A stretch of DNA of 36,422 nt from an uncultured bacterium. Its GTDB lineage: Bacteria > Planctomycetota > Phycisphaerae > Phycisphaerales > SM1A02. The translations under genes and the position numbers were made by a program. The notes beneath the pieces were generated by a model. It ran no database searches. It saw nothing but the letters and a program-made list of their open reading frames with translations, and was not told the origin of the DNA. This document shows, one piece after another, positions 17,444 to 25,346 of the stretch. Location of the stretch: the NCBI GenBank assembly GCA_903831295.1, contig CAIKXA010000107.1:1-36422 (forward strand), read 5' to 3'. The stretch's first letter is position 1, and each line of letters begins with the position of its first letter.

Positions 17444-18317
17444 TCGCGGCCTGCTCCTTGATTCGATCAATCGCGGTCTTCATTTCAACCACGCGCTTGC
17501 TGATCTCATAATCGGAGGCCTTGCTGGCGATGGTGTTGACTTCACGCAACATTTCTTGCGCCAAAAAATCCAGCGCGCGTCCAACAGCATCAGGGCGCTT
17601 GGGATCCAACAACTGGCGATATTGATCCAAGTGCCCCTCGAGGCGATGCACTTCCTCGGCGATATCGCTGCGTTCGGCGAATGCCGCGACTTCTCGAAGC
17701 AAATCCTCCTCGCGCACAGTGGCTCCAACTTCCGCCAGCAATGTTTGCATACGCGTTCGAAGTCGCTCGCGGTACAACGAGGCAACGTCCGGAACCCGCG
17801 CGGAGATTTCCTTCAAGCGCTCATCCAACGTGGCGCTGAAATTTCCAAGCTGCCCGCGCAACGCCTCGCCCTCGCTCTTGCGCATTTCATTCATGTTGGC
17901 AATGGCTTGATCAAGCAACGCGTCAATGCACGCGCGAGCGGTCTCGCACATGCGCTGCGAACCATCGTCAATGATCACACCTGGAAGCGACACCAACGAA
18001 CTCGCGTCAAGCGAACCCTTGCGTCCATCAGGCATGACGCTTTCAAGTTGCGCCAAATAGTTTTTCAACACTTCGGTGTTGATGCGGCCCGCGCTTCGAG
18101 CTGTTGAATCGGTGGCGCGAACAGTGAGCGTGACGCTGCCGCGCGCAACTTTGGCCGCGAGCTTGGCTTCAAGTTCGCCTTCAAGCGGCGACAATTCGCT
18201 GGGCAAGCGAATCACTCCCTTGAAAAAACGATTGTTGACTGAGCGCACCTCAAGCGAAAGATGCAGGCCTTCGTGCGTACCCGACGCGGCCCCAAAGCCC
18301 GTCATGGAGCGAATCAT
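17433..18317 (-). CDS. yicC: YicC family endoribonuclease
   Basis: This 294-residue protein matches YicC along its length. The N-terminus is MIRSMTGFG with SLEVRSVNNRFFKG. The C-terminal DUF1732 part has LDFLAQEMLREVNTIASKASD followed by a Lys/Glu-rich helix ending in REQ-like KEQAANAE. E. coli YicC is an RNase that helps degrade the small RNA RyhB; stress roles are reported in other species. ATG 18317 overlaps the secG stop in ATGA (18314-18317). It is the third gene of the tpiA-secG-yicC-kinase-PDZ operon. Confidence 0.93.
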   Translation of the reverse strand: MIRSMTGFGAASGTHEGLHLSLEVRSVNNRFFKGVIRLPSELSPLEGELEAKLAAKVARGSVTLTVRATDSTARSAGRINTEVLKNYLAQLESVMPDGRKGSLDASSLVSLPGVIIDDGSQRMCETARACIDALLDQAIANMNEMRKSEGEALRGQLGNFSATLDERLKEISARVPDVASLYRERLRTRMQTLLAEVGATVREEDLLREVAAFAERSDIAEEVHRLEGHLDQYRQLLDPKRPDAVGRALDFLAQEMLREVNTIASKASDYEISKRVVEMKTAIDRIKEQAANAE

Positions 18318-18829
18318 AATTGTTGCGGTTTCGCGGGATTTGTCGCTGGAATAGTTGCAGGCACGGCTGTTGGCGCAGTCTCCTCGGCGGCGGGAGTTTC
18401 TGAAGATGGATTAGAAATTGGCGCCGTGGCTGGCGCGGCTCCATCTGTTGATGGCGCTGTGACTGGAGTCACTGGAATTGCAACCGCAGGAGCGCTGGTT
18501 CCATCGGGCGCTGGCATTGTCGCTGAAGGATTGACTGGCGTGGTTTGCGTGGTCGATTCAGTAACCGTTGGAGTGGAAGTTGTTGGCGCGGCTTGTGGAT
18601 CAAATATGTTCAGCGCCATCGCAAGAATTAAATACACAACGAATACCGAAACTGTTCCAACGGTGAGCGCGTCGCCAGTGCGACCGCCGAAAGCCGTGTC
18701 CGTTCCACCGCCGCCACCAAAGGCGCTTGCAAGTCCGCCACCCTGTGGTCGCTGCACAAGAATCACAAGAACCAATGCGACGCTGACCAAGATGAAAAGA
18801 AAAGTTAAAATGGTGAAGAAGACACTCAT
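18314..18829 (-). CDS. secG: Protein-export membrane protein SecG with a long Pro/Ala/Thr-rich tail
   Basis: SecG is the small subunit of the SecYEG translocon. Residues 1-80 are typical: helix one (VFFTILTFLFILVSVALVLV), the loop LVQRPQGGGLASAFGGGGG, then helix two (SVFVVYLILAMALNIF). The remaining 90 or so residues are a low-complexity Pro/Ala/Thr/Ser tail, making the protein 171 residues where SecG is usually about 75-110. The tail would follow the second helix and is probably disordered. ATG 18829 has AGGAG 10 bases upstream. It starts 13 bases after the tpiA stop, a frequent bacterial neighbour pair. Confidence 0.92.
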   Translation of the reverse strand: MSVFFTILTFLFILVSVALVLVILVQRPQGGGLASAFGGGGGTDTAFGGRTGDALTVGTVSVFVVYLILAMALNIFDPQAAPTTSTPTVTESTTQTTPVNPSATMPAPDGTSAPAVAIPVTPVTAPSTDGAAPATAPISNPSSETPAAEETAPTAVPATIPATNPAKPQQL

Positions 18830-18842
18830 GAAATCCAAACTC

Positions 18843-19640
18843 CTAATTAGGGCGACTGCTTGTCGCCTGTGATGCGCTTCGAAGAATCGAAGCAAAGTCC
18901 GCCGCCTTTAAACTGGCACCCCCAACAAGCGCTCCCTGAATTTCAGGTTGCGAAAACAGGGATGTCGCATTTGCGGAATTCACCGAACCTCCGTAAAGGA
19001 TTCGAGTCGCAGCAGCGAGCGAAGGATCATACAGATCTTCTAAGTCCTTCCGCAGCGCGGCGTGGCTTATGGCGGCATCCTCGGGGCTGGCCGATCTGCC
19101 AGTGCCAATCGCCCAAATTGGCTCATATGCAATTTGAATGGCACCCATGTGGTCCAAATGAATGCCTTTCAAGGCGGCGGAAATTTGGCGGCGACATACA
19201 GCTTCGGTCTGACCAGATTGACGCTCTTGCCAAGTCTCGCCCACGCAAAGCATCACTGAAAGCCCTGTAGAAACAGCAATTGAAACTTTTTCGCCAATCA
19301 ATTCATCCGATTCAGCCAACAACTGACGGCATTCTGAATGTCCTATAATTACAACTTGCACGCCAACATCCAACAGCATCTCGGCGCTCACTTGGCCGGT
19401 AAACGCTCCGTTGGCTTCGGCGCTCACCTGCTGCGCGCCAAGCAGTAATCCGCTGCCTCTAATAATGCTTCCAATGTGCTGTAAATATGGAAATGGCGCA
19501 AATACAGCGGCATCCACGCTTGCGGACAGTGGTTCAAACGCAGCCACCAGCTCCGTGGCCAGCACAGTCGAAGCCTCGCGCGTGCCGTTCATTTTCCAAT
19601 TTCCGCCAATAAACATTCGTTTGGAATTGTGCTGCGTCAT
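18843..19640 (-). CDS. tpiA: Triose-phosphate isomerase
   Basis: TpiA interconverts glyceraldehyde 3-phosphate and dihydroxyacetone phosphate in glycolysis. The 265-residue product has NWKMNG (N14, K16), IIGHSE (H101), AYEPIWAIGTG (E173) and the phosphate loop LYGGSVN, so the active site is complete. The family's GHSERR reads GHSECR here, a mild deviation outside the catalytic residues. ATG 19640 is chosen because TATCCT lies 7 bases upstream. An upstream GTG at 19658 is in frame but would abolish this spacing. It is the first gene of a five-gene operon and is divergent from alaS, with 37 bases between the starts. Confidence 0.96.
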   Translation of the reverse strand: MTQHNSKRMFIGGNWKMNGTREASTVLATELVAAFEPLSASVDAAVFAPFPYLQHIGSIIRGSGLLLGAQQVSAEANGAFTGQVSAEMLLDVGVQVVIIGHSECRQLLAESDELIGEKVSIAVSTGLSVMLCVGETWQERQSGQTEAVCRRQISAALKGIHLDHMGAIQIAYEPIWAIGTGRSASPEDAAISHAALRKDLEDLYDPSLAAATRILYGGSVNSANATSLFSQPEIQGALVGGASLKAADFASILRSASQATSSRPN

Positions 19641-19647
19641 GCCAAGC

Positions 19648-19653
19648 AGGATA
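19648..19653 (-). promoter_or_regulatory. Leaderless-type -10 (TATCCT) for the tpiA operon
   Basis: On the minus strand TATCCT is followed by 7 bases and ATG at 19640. It lies inside the spacer of the opposing alaS promoter, so the two promoters overlap completely. Confidence 0.5.
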
Positions 19654-19665
19654 GCCACAGATTTC

Positions 19666-19671
19666 TAGAAT
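19666..19671 (+). promoter_or_regulatory. Leaderless-type -10 (TAGAAT) for alaS
   Basis: TAGAAT has five of six matches to TATAAT and is followed by 6 bases and ATG at 19678. There is no Shine-Dalgarno site or clear -35. Confidence 0.55.
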
Positions 19672-19677
19672 CGCTGC

Positions 19678-22614
19678 ATGCTCCGCGCCGCCGACATTCG
19701 AAAAACATTTCTGGATTATTTCGCACAACACGCTGGACACACCATTGTGCCGTCAAGTCCGGTGGTGCCGCACGACGATCCCACGCTGCTCTTCACCAAC
19801 GCGGGCATGAATCAATTCAAGGATGTGTTTCTTGGTCGCGGCGCGCGCGATTACAAGCGCGCGGTGGACACGCAGAAGTGCATTCGCGCTGGCGGCAAGC
19901 ACAACGATCTTGAAGATGTTGGACGCGACACATACCACCACACATTTTTCGAGATGCTTGGCAATTGGTCCTTCGGCGATTACTTCAAGAAAGATTCCAT
20001 TGAGTGGGCGTGGGATTTATTGACGCGCGTGTATGGCCTTCCGAAAGATCGTTTGTATGCGACATACTTTGGCGGATCCAAAGAGGCGGGCCTTGAGCCC
20101 GACATGGAAGCCAAGGCGCTGTGGGAAAAATTTCTTCCAGCGTCGCGCGTGCTGCCTGGCAACATGAAGGACAACTTTTGGGAAATGGGCGAGACCGGTC
20201 CGTGTGGTCCATGCAGTGAAATTCATTTTGATCGCATCGGCGGACGCGACGCCGCGGCGATGGTGAACGCAAGCGATCCCGACGTGCTTGAAATTTGGAA
20301 CTTGGTATTTATTCAATTCAACCGCGAAAATGGCGGCAAACTTACGCCTTTGCCCGCCAAGCACGTGGACACCGGCATGGGTTTGGAGCGGTTGGTTTCC
20401 GTCTTGCAGAACAAGCGCTCCAATTATGAAACAGATTTGTGGACGCCGCTCTTCGCGGCTATTCAAGCGGCGACCGGCGCCAAGCCTTATGCCAACACTC
20501 TCACCGATCCCGCCGACATTGCCTACAGAGTTGCGGCGGATCACGCGCGCTGTTTGTGCAGCGCGATCGCCGATGGTGCCGCGCCAGGCAACGAGGGTCG
20601 CAACTATGTGCTGCGGCGAATTCTGCGGCGCGCGGCGCGCATGGGTCATCAACATCTTGGCGCACGCGGAGCGTTCTTGCACAAAGTGGTCGCGGCCGTG
20701 TGCGATTCTCTTGGCGATGTCTTTCCTGAACTTCGCGCGCAACAGCAACGCGTCACCGACATTATTCGCGACGAAGAAATTGCGTTTGGAAAAACACTGG
20801 AGCGCGGCATTGAACTTTTTGAAGTGGCGGCCAAGGCGGCGCGCGCCGCGGGCGGCGTGGTGAGCGCACAAGACGCGTTTCGTTTGCACGACACCATGGG
20901 CTTTCCAATTGACTTGACGCAAGTCATGGCGCAAGAGCGCTCGCTTACTGTGGACGACGTCGGCTATCAAGAACTCATGGAGCGCGCGCGTGAAACCAGC
21001 CGCGCTGGAACGCAAGACGCGGCCCGCATCACGCTTACTCCAGACGCGATTGAGAAACTGCGAACGCTTCACGTGGCGACCACCGACGAAACGCCTAAAT
21101 TTGCTGGGAAATCGTGCACAAGCCGTGTTGAAGCCATTTGGGATGGAAAGCATTTGCAGGAGAAACTAGAAGCCGGAATTCCAGCGGCGGTGATTGTGAA
21201 ACGAACATGCTTTCACGCCGAGGGCGGCGGACAAATTGCCGACAGCGGTTTTATTTTGTCCGAGCATTCCGGCGCGGCGCTGAACGCGGCCATGGAGGAC
21301 ATGGATGAAATGACTGGCGGCGTTCTAAGCGCGGCCAATAGTTCGCTGGGAATGATTGGTGATGTCGCCGCGGTGCCCGCCCAACGCGACTCAGTGGACG
21401 CCGTTGAATTTGAAATCACCGATGTGCAAAATGAGGCTGGATACGTGCTGCACATTGGTCACGTGAAACGCGGCGTGCTGCGCCGCGGCGATAGCGTGAT
21501 CATGGAATTAAAAAAGCCGCGTCGACATTTGGTGGCGGCGCACCACACCGCCACGCATTTGATGAACTGGGCGTTGCGTGAAACCCTGGGTGAAGACGTG
21601 CAGCAGCGCGGCAGTTTGGTGGCCGACGATCGCCTGCGCTTTGACTTTTCATTCACGCGCGCCATGACCAACGACGAAATTGCGGGCGTGGAAAAGTTGG
21701 TGATGGCGCACATCAACAACAACAGCGTGGTGGATGCAGCCAATGCCCCGCTGGATCAAGCTAAAAAAATCGCGGGCGTGCGCGCGGTGTTCGGCGAAAA
21801 ATATCCCGACCCCGTACGCGTGGTTTCCATCGGGGCCACTGTAGCGGCGCTGCTTGCGGACCCAACCAACGCCAAATGGCGCGGCGCCAGCGTTGAATTT
21901 TGCGGCGGAACTCATTTGCCTTCTAGCAAAGAAGCCCACTCGTTTGCCATTATGAGCGAGGGTGCGCTCAGCACTGGCGTGCGCCGTATCACGGCCGTTG
22001 CGGGCGTGGCAGCCACCGCCGCGATTCAAACCGCCAACAATCTTGCCGCTCGCATGGAGCAAGCGCGCGCATTGCAAGGCGCGGAGTTGAACGCGGAAGT
22101 TTCCGAGATCGGTCAACTGATGCAATCACTTTCCATCGCGCATTCTCAAAAACAAATACTCAACACAACCATGGATGCTTTGCGCGACTTGGCCAAAGCA
22201 GCGCGACGCGAGAACGAGGCGGCCACACGCGAAGCCACGCTTGCGCGCATGCAAGAAATGATCACGGCGCATGAGCAAGCGTCTGCCAGTGATGCGTTCG
22301 TCGCGTTGCTAGAAAACGCCGACGCACCAGCGTTGTTGGCGGCGCTGAACATGGCCAAAACGAAATTGCCACAGACCGCAATTTTGCTGGCGTGGTCTGA
22401 TGCCGAAGAAGGAAAAGTTTCTATTGTGGCCTGCGTGCCGGCGGCGCTTATCACCAAGGGTTTGAAAGCCGGCGACTGGGTGAAAGTTGCGGCGCAAGTG
22501 TGTGGCGGCGGCGGCGGCGGCAAACCCGACATGGCGCAAGCTGGTGGAAAAGATCCATCCAAAACCGCCGAAGCCTTGGACGCCGCGCGCGCGCACGCCA
22601 AAAAATTCGAGTGA
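19678..22614 (+). CDS. alaS: Alanine--tRNA ligase
   Basis: AlaRS charges tRNA-Ala and edits Ser/Gly mischarging. The 978-residue protein begins IRKTFLDYF and has TLLFTNAGMNQFKDVFLG, the GNWSFGDYFK segment, and METGP-like MGETGPCGPCSEIH in the aminoacylation domain. The editing domain has the zinc motif HTATH (H623, H627) and CGGTH (C742, H746). The C-Ala domain ends with a CGGGGGGKPDMAQAGG loop. The length is slightly above the E. coli enzyme, with an Ala/Asp-rich insertion near residues 540-570. ATG 19678 sits 6 bases after TAGAAT. It is divergent from tpiA. The same window encodes tmRNA, another AlaRS substrate. Confidence 0.97.
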   Translation: MLRAADIRKTFLDYFAQHAGHTIVPSSPVVPHDDPTLLFTNAGMNQFKDVFLGRGARDYKRAVDTQKCIRAGGKHNDLEDVGRDTYHHTFFEMLGNWSFGDYFKKDSIEWAWDLLTRVYGLPKDRLYATYFGGSKEAGLEPDMEAKALWEKFLPASRVLPGNMKDNFWEMGETGPCGPCSEIHFDRIGGRDAAAMVNASDPDVLEIWNLVFIQFNRENGGKLTPLPAKHVDTGMGLERLVSVLQNKRSNYETDLWTPLFAAIQAATGAKPYANTLTDPADIAYRVAADHARCLCSAIADGAAPGNEGRNYVLRRILRRAARMGHQHLGARGAFLHKVVAAVCDSLGDVFPELRAQQQRVTDIIRDEEIAFGKTLERGIELFEVAAKAARAAGGVVSAQDAFRLHDTMGFPIDLTQVMAQERSLTVDDVGYQELMERARETSRAGTQDAARITLTPDAIEKLRTLHVATTDETPKFAGKSCTSRVEAIWDGKHLQEKLEAGIPAAVIVKRTCFHAEGGGQIADSGFILSEHSGAALNAAMEDMDEMTGGVLSAANSSLGMIGDVAAVPAQRDSVDAVEFEITDVQNEAGYVLHIGHVKRGVLRRGDSVIMELKKPRRHLVAAHHTATHLMNWALRETLGEDVQQRGSLVADDRLRFDFSFTRAMTNDEIAGVEKLVMAHINNNSVVDAANAPLDQAKKIAGVRAVFGEKYPDPVRVVSIGATVAALLADPTNAKWRGASVEFCGGTHLPSSKEAHSFAIMSEGALSTGVRRITAVAGVAATAAIQTANNLAARMEQARALQGAELNAEVSEIGQLMQSLSIAHSQKQILNTTMDALRDLAKAARRENEAATREATLARMQEMITAHEQASASDAFVALLENADAPALLAALNMAKTKLPQTAILLAWSDAEEGKVSIVACVPAALITKGLKAGDWVKVAAQVCGGGGGGKPDMAQAGGKDPSKTAEALDAARAHAKKFE

Positions 22615-22682
22615 TAAGGGGCAAAATAAGCCACTCTTGAAATCATGGCTCATCCGCGCGCAAACCAAAAACTTCGCGTGAT

Positions 22683-22856
22683 TCAAGCCACAAAGTCGCG
22701 TGCGATTTCAACCGCCTCATTGCTAAAGCGCGCTCTCAACTTGTGCAACTTTTTCTCATCGCTTGCGCTCAACCACTCGCGTACGCCATGATGGGCGCAT
22801 GACAAGCACGAGCAATATTCGCAGCGTTCAAAGTGAATCGGCGGTGTTCGCGCCAT
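22683..22856 (-). CDS. Possible small Cys-rich protein antisense to the acs start
   Basis: This is a 57-codon minus-strand frame from ATG 22856 to TGA at 22683. It has C12-x2-C15-x-C17-x2-C20 followed by His-His, a spacing that could bind a metal, then a charged helical tail (DEKKLHKLRARF, NEAVEIARDFV). Its last 39 codons lie in the noncoding gap between alaS and acs, and its first part is antisense to acs codons 1-19. There is no good Shine-Dalgarno site or -10. I do not recognise a family. It may be chance; protein-like composition in the intergenic part is the only support. Confidence 0.2.
   Translation of the reverse strand: MARTPPIHFERCEYCSCLSCAHHGVREWLSASDEKKLHKLRARFSNEAVEIARDFVA
22787..22792 (+). 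promoter_or_regulatory. Possible -10 (CATGAT) for acs
   Basis: CATGAT (four of six matches to TATAAT) is 6 bases before ATG 22799. TTGCGC lies 18 bases upstream of it as a possible -35. It is weaker than the other leaderless candidates. Confidence 0.3.
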
Positions 22857-24793
22857 CTTCCCACTTTGCAAAGGCAATGCCTTCACTGCATGTGCCCGAC
22901 ATGGCCACCTATGAAAAGTTGCACACGCAGGCGCTGAACAATCCTGAAATTTTCTGGGGCGACATTGCAAAACAATTTCACTGGTACAAACCATGGAACA
23001 CAGTGTTGGAGTGGAATTGTCCAGATGCCAAATGGTTTTCTGGCGGCACCACCAACGCGTGCTTCAACGCGGTCGATCGACTTGTTGCAAATGGTCAAGG
23101 CGACGACGTTGCAATTTTGTGGGAAGGCGAGCCCGCGGGCGACAATGGAGACACTCCAGAAATCCGCAAAATTACGTACAAAGAATTGCAGAACGAAGTG
23201 TCGCGCGTGGCCAACATGCTCAAGCGCATGGGCGTTCGCAAAGGCGATGTGGTCACGCTGTACATGGGCATGGTTCCAGAACTTGCTTTCGCCGTTCTTG
23301 CCTGCGCGCGCATTGGCGCGCCGCACAGCGTGATCTTTGGAGGCTTCGCTGCCAGCGCGATTGTGGACCGCGTTCATGACGCAAAGAGCAAAGTGATTGT
23401 GACATGCGATGGCGCGTGGCGACGTGGATCGATTGTTCCCCTGAAAGAAAATGTTGACAAGGCCTGCGAGCAATTGCCCGAAGTGAAAAACATTTTGGTG
23501 CTCAAGCGCGTTGGTAATTCCATCAACATGAAATCGGGACGCGATCAATGGTGGCATGACGCCATTGCCAAAGAAACCACTACCTGCGCCTGCGAGGAAA
23601 TGGAGGCGGAGGAGTTGCTCTTTCTGCTGTACACCTCTGGAAGCACTGGAAAACCCAAGGGAATTCGTCACACCACTGGCGGGTACATGATCTACACCGC
23701 CTACACCGCCAAACTCACTTTCAATTTGCTGCCGCGCGCCGGCCAGATTTTTTGGTGCACCGCCGACATTGGTTGGATCACCGGTCACAGCTATGTGATC
23801 TACGGAATTCTTGCCAACGGCGTGACCACATTCATGTATGAAGGCGCGCCCAACGCGCCCAAGGAGGATCGCTTCTGGCGCATTGTGCAACGACACAAGA
23901 TCACGCATTTCCATACCGCCCCCACCGCCATTCGCGCGTTCATGAAATGGGGCGACGCGCTTCCCGCCGCGCATGATTTGTCCAGCGTGAAATTGCTTGG
24001 CTCGGTTGGCGAGCCCATCAATCCAGAGGCGTGGATGTGGTACCGAGAAAAAATTGGCGGCGATTGTTGCCCAATCATGGACACATTTTGGCAAACCGAA
24101 AGTGGCGGACATTTAATCACGCCGCTTCCAGGTTGCATCCCACTGAAACCGGGCTCATGCACTCTGCCATTTCCCGGTGTGGACGCTGCGATTGTGGATG
24201 AGCAAGGCAACGAACTTCCCGCGAACTCCGGCGGCTTGCTTGTGATACGTAAACCGTGGCCTGGCATGTTGCGCGGCATTCACGGCGACCGCGAGCGCTA
24301 CATTGAAACGTATTGGGGAAAAATTCCAGGCATGTATTTAGCGGGCGATGGCGCGCGCCGCGACGGCGACGGATTCTTTTGGATCATGGGCCGCATTGAT
24401 GATGTGCTGAATGTCAGCGGACACCGCCTTGGAACTGCGGAAGTTGAAAGCAGTTTGGTGGGCAGTAAATTGGTTGTTGAGGCCGCGGTAGTTGGCATGC
24501 CTCACGAGATTAAAGGTACTGGAATTGCCGCGTTTTGCGTGCCTCATCCGGATTATGCGCACGCCGCCGACGACGCGCTTCGCCAGAAATTAATGTTGCA
24601 TGTCACCAATGACATTGGCGCCATCGCGCGGCCAGACATGATTCGTTTCACCACAGGGTTGCCAAAGACACGCTCAGGAAAAATCATGCGCCGACTTCTG
24701 CGCGATGTTGCGGCGGGCAAAGAGACCACGCAAGATGTGACCACGCTTGAGGATTTCAACGTGCTCGCCAAGTTGCGCGAGAGCGAAGAATAA
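22799..24793 (+). CDS. acs: Acetate--CoA ligase (acetyl-CoA synthetase)
   Basis: Acs activates acetate with ATP to acetyl-AMP and then acetyl-CoA. The 664-residue product has the N-terminal FWGDIAKQFHWYKPW, KGDVVTLYMGMVPELA, the P-loop-like LLYTSGSTGKPKG, WCTADIGWITGHSY, GSVGEPINPEAW, DTFWQTESGG, the hinge DDVLNVSGHRLGTAEVES and the C-terminal TRSGKIMRRLLR. That last lysine is the acetylation site in this family. All core motifs are present and length is normal. ATG 22799 is preferred; the frame is open to a TTG at 22763. The gap of 184 bases to alaS suggests its own promoter. It is convergent with ssrA. Confidence 0.97.
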   Translation: MTSTSNIRSVQSESAVFAPSSHFAKAMPSLHVPDMATYEKLHTQALNNPEIFWGDIAKQFHWYKPWNTVLEWNCPDAKWFSGGTTNACFNAVDRLVANGQGDDVAILWEGEPAGDNGDTPEIRKITYKELQNEVSRVANMLKRMGVRKGDVVTLYMGMVPELAFAVLACARIGAPHSVIFGGFAASAIVDRVHDAKSKVIVTCDGAWRRGSIVPLKENVDKACEQLPEVKNILVLKRVGNSINMKSGRDQWWHDAIAKETTTCACEEMEAEELLFLLYTSGSTGKPKGIRHTTGGYMIYTAYTAKLTFNLLPRAGQIFWCTADIGWITGHSYVIYGILANGVTTFMYEGAPNAPKEDRFWRIVQRHKITHFHTAPTAIRAFMKWGDALPAAHDLSSVKLLGSVGEPINPEAWMWYREKIGGDCCPIMDTFWQTESGGHLITPLPGCIPLKPGSCTLPFPGVDAAIVDEQGNELPANSGGLLVIRKPWPGMLRGIHGDRERYIETYWGKIPGMYLAGDGARRDGDGFFWIMGRIDDVLNVSGHRLGTAEVESSLVGSKLVVEAAVVGMPHEIKGTGIAAFCVPHPDYAHAADDALRQKLMLHVTNDIGAIARPDMIRFTTGLPKTRSGKIMRRLLRDVAAGKETTQDVTTLEDFNVLAKLRESEE

Positions 24794-24810
24794 ATTTCAT
24801 CGCATGGAAA

Positions 24811-24855
24811 AATAAAAACGCCGCGCGCGAATCCGTATGAATTCGCCGCGGCGAG
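24811..24855 (-). terminator. Rho-independent terminator of ssrA
   Basis: On the minus strand, just past the tmRNA 3' end, CGCCGCGGCGAAT pairs with ATTCGCGCGCGGCG (one bulge, 8-base loop), followed by TTTTTATTTTT. The T tract is only on the minus-strand side, so it ends ssrA rather than acs. Confidence 0.85.
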
Positions 24856-24858
24856 TAA

Positions 24859-25202
24859 TGGAGCCGAGGGGAGTTGAACCCCTGTGCCGAAACGCCCTGA
24901 CAAGGGCCTCTACGCGCGTAGTCAACTCTTTGATTTCGGATCACCTTCGGCTGTTGACCGCTTGGGATGACCCTATGCATACAAAGTGTCGCGGGAAACC
25001 GCATGCCAGGGTTTCTCCGCCATCCCGATTTTTTTTGGATGACACTCCATCGGGCGTCAAGCGTCATCCATGCAGCCTAATTAGGCTGCGAGTGCGTACT
25101 GCGTATTGGCAGACGTCTTTTTGCATACTTTTTACGTGGCCAGCATGCTCCACGGCGCGCCACCAATGTCTGGAATCGCTCGGTCGATACCGGTACGGCC
25201 CC
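24859..25202 (-). ncRNA. ssrA: Transfer-messenger RNA (tmRNA)
   Basis: tmRNA rescues stalled ribosomes with SmpB by acting as tRNA-Ala and then as a short mRNA for a degradation tag. The 344-nt gene begins GGGGCCG, which pairs with CGGCTCC near the 3' end with the G3-U alanine identity pair. It continues with the conserved TACCGGTATCGACC and ends with a T arm (GGGGTTCAACTCCCC) preceded by GACTACGCGCGTAGA. The tag frame ends ANTQYALAA then TAA (codons 25110-25084, stop 25083-25081). Resumption at GCC 25110-25108 is inferred from the E. coli tag ANDENYALAA; the frame is open up to four codons further 5'. The tag end and stop sit in a perfect palindrome, GCAGCCTAATTAGGCTGC. The terminal CCA is not encoded and must be added. 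It is one-piece, not permuted. Confidence 0.97.
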
Positions 25203-25346
25203 GTCCAAACAAATCCAATTCATTCTCCAAGTATCCGAGTGTAGCCACCTATGCGGAGCAAATGAAAACACATTTCAATTTTTCTTAGGCGATTCATGGG
25301 CAGATAGAATTGTTTTTGCTTGGATACGGCTCTATTGCCAACGCGC
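25203..25346. other. Intergenic region upstream of ssrA
   Basis: These 144 bases lie between the ssrA 5' end and the sthA stop. On the minus strand TACACT occurs about 40 bases before the mature 5' end and could be the -10 of a precursor later trimmed by RNase P. An AAATG/CATTT inverted repeat lies just upstream. I see no terminator for sthA and no small gene. Confidence 0.3.

Noticed and set aside
19658-19658. GTG 19658 as tpiA start
   Set aside because: It would add six non-family residues and place the TATCCT -10 inside the coding region.
20017-21153. Long open frame antisense to alaS (378 codons)
   Set aside because: It lies wholly within a clear AlaRS gene, has no family motifs, and is an expected shadow of GC-rich codon use.
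22505-22525. GGC repeat near the end of alaS as a microsatellite
   Set aside because: It encodes the conserved glycine loop of the AlaRS C-Ala domain.
22883-24112. Long open frame antisense to acs (409 codons)
   Set aside because: It is a shadow of acs with low-complexity, His/Asn-rich translation and no recognisable domain.
24837-25271. Frames overlapping 24837-25271 on both strands
   Set aside because: This is the tmRNA gene and its flank; only the short tag frame is translated.
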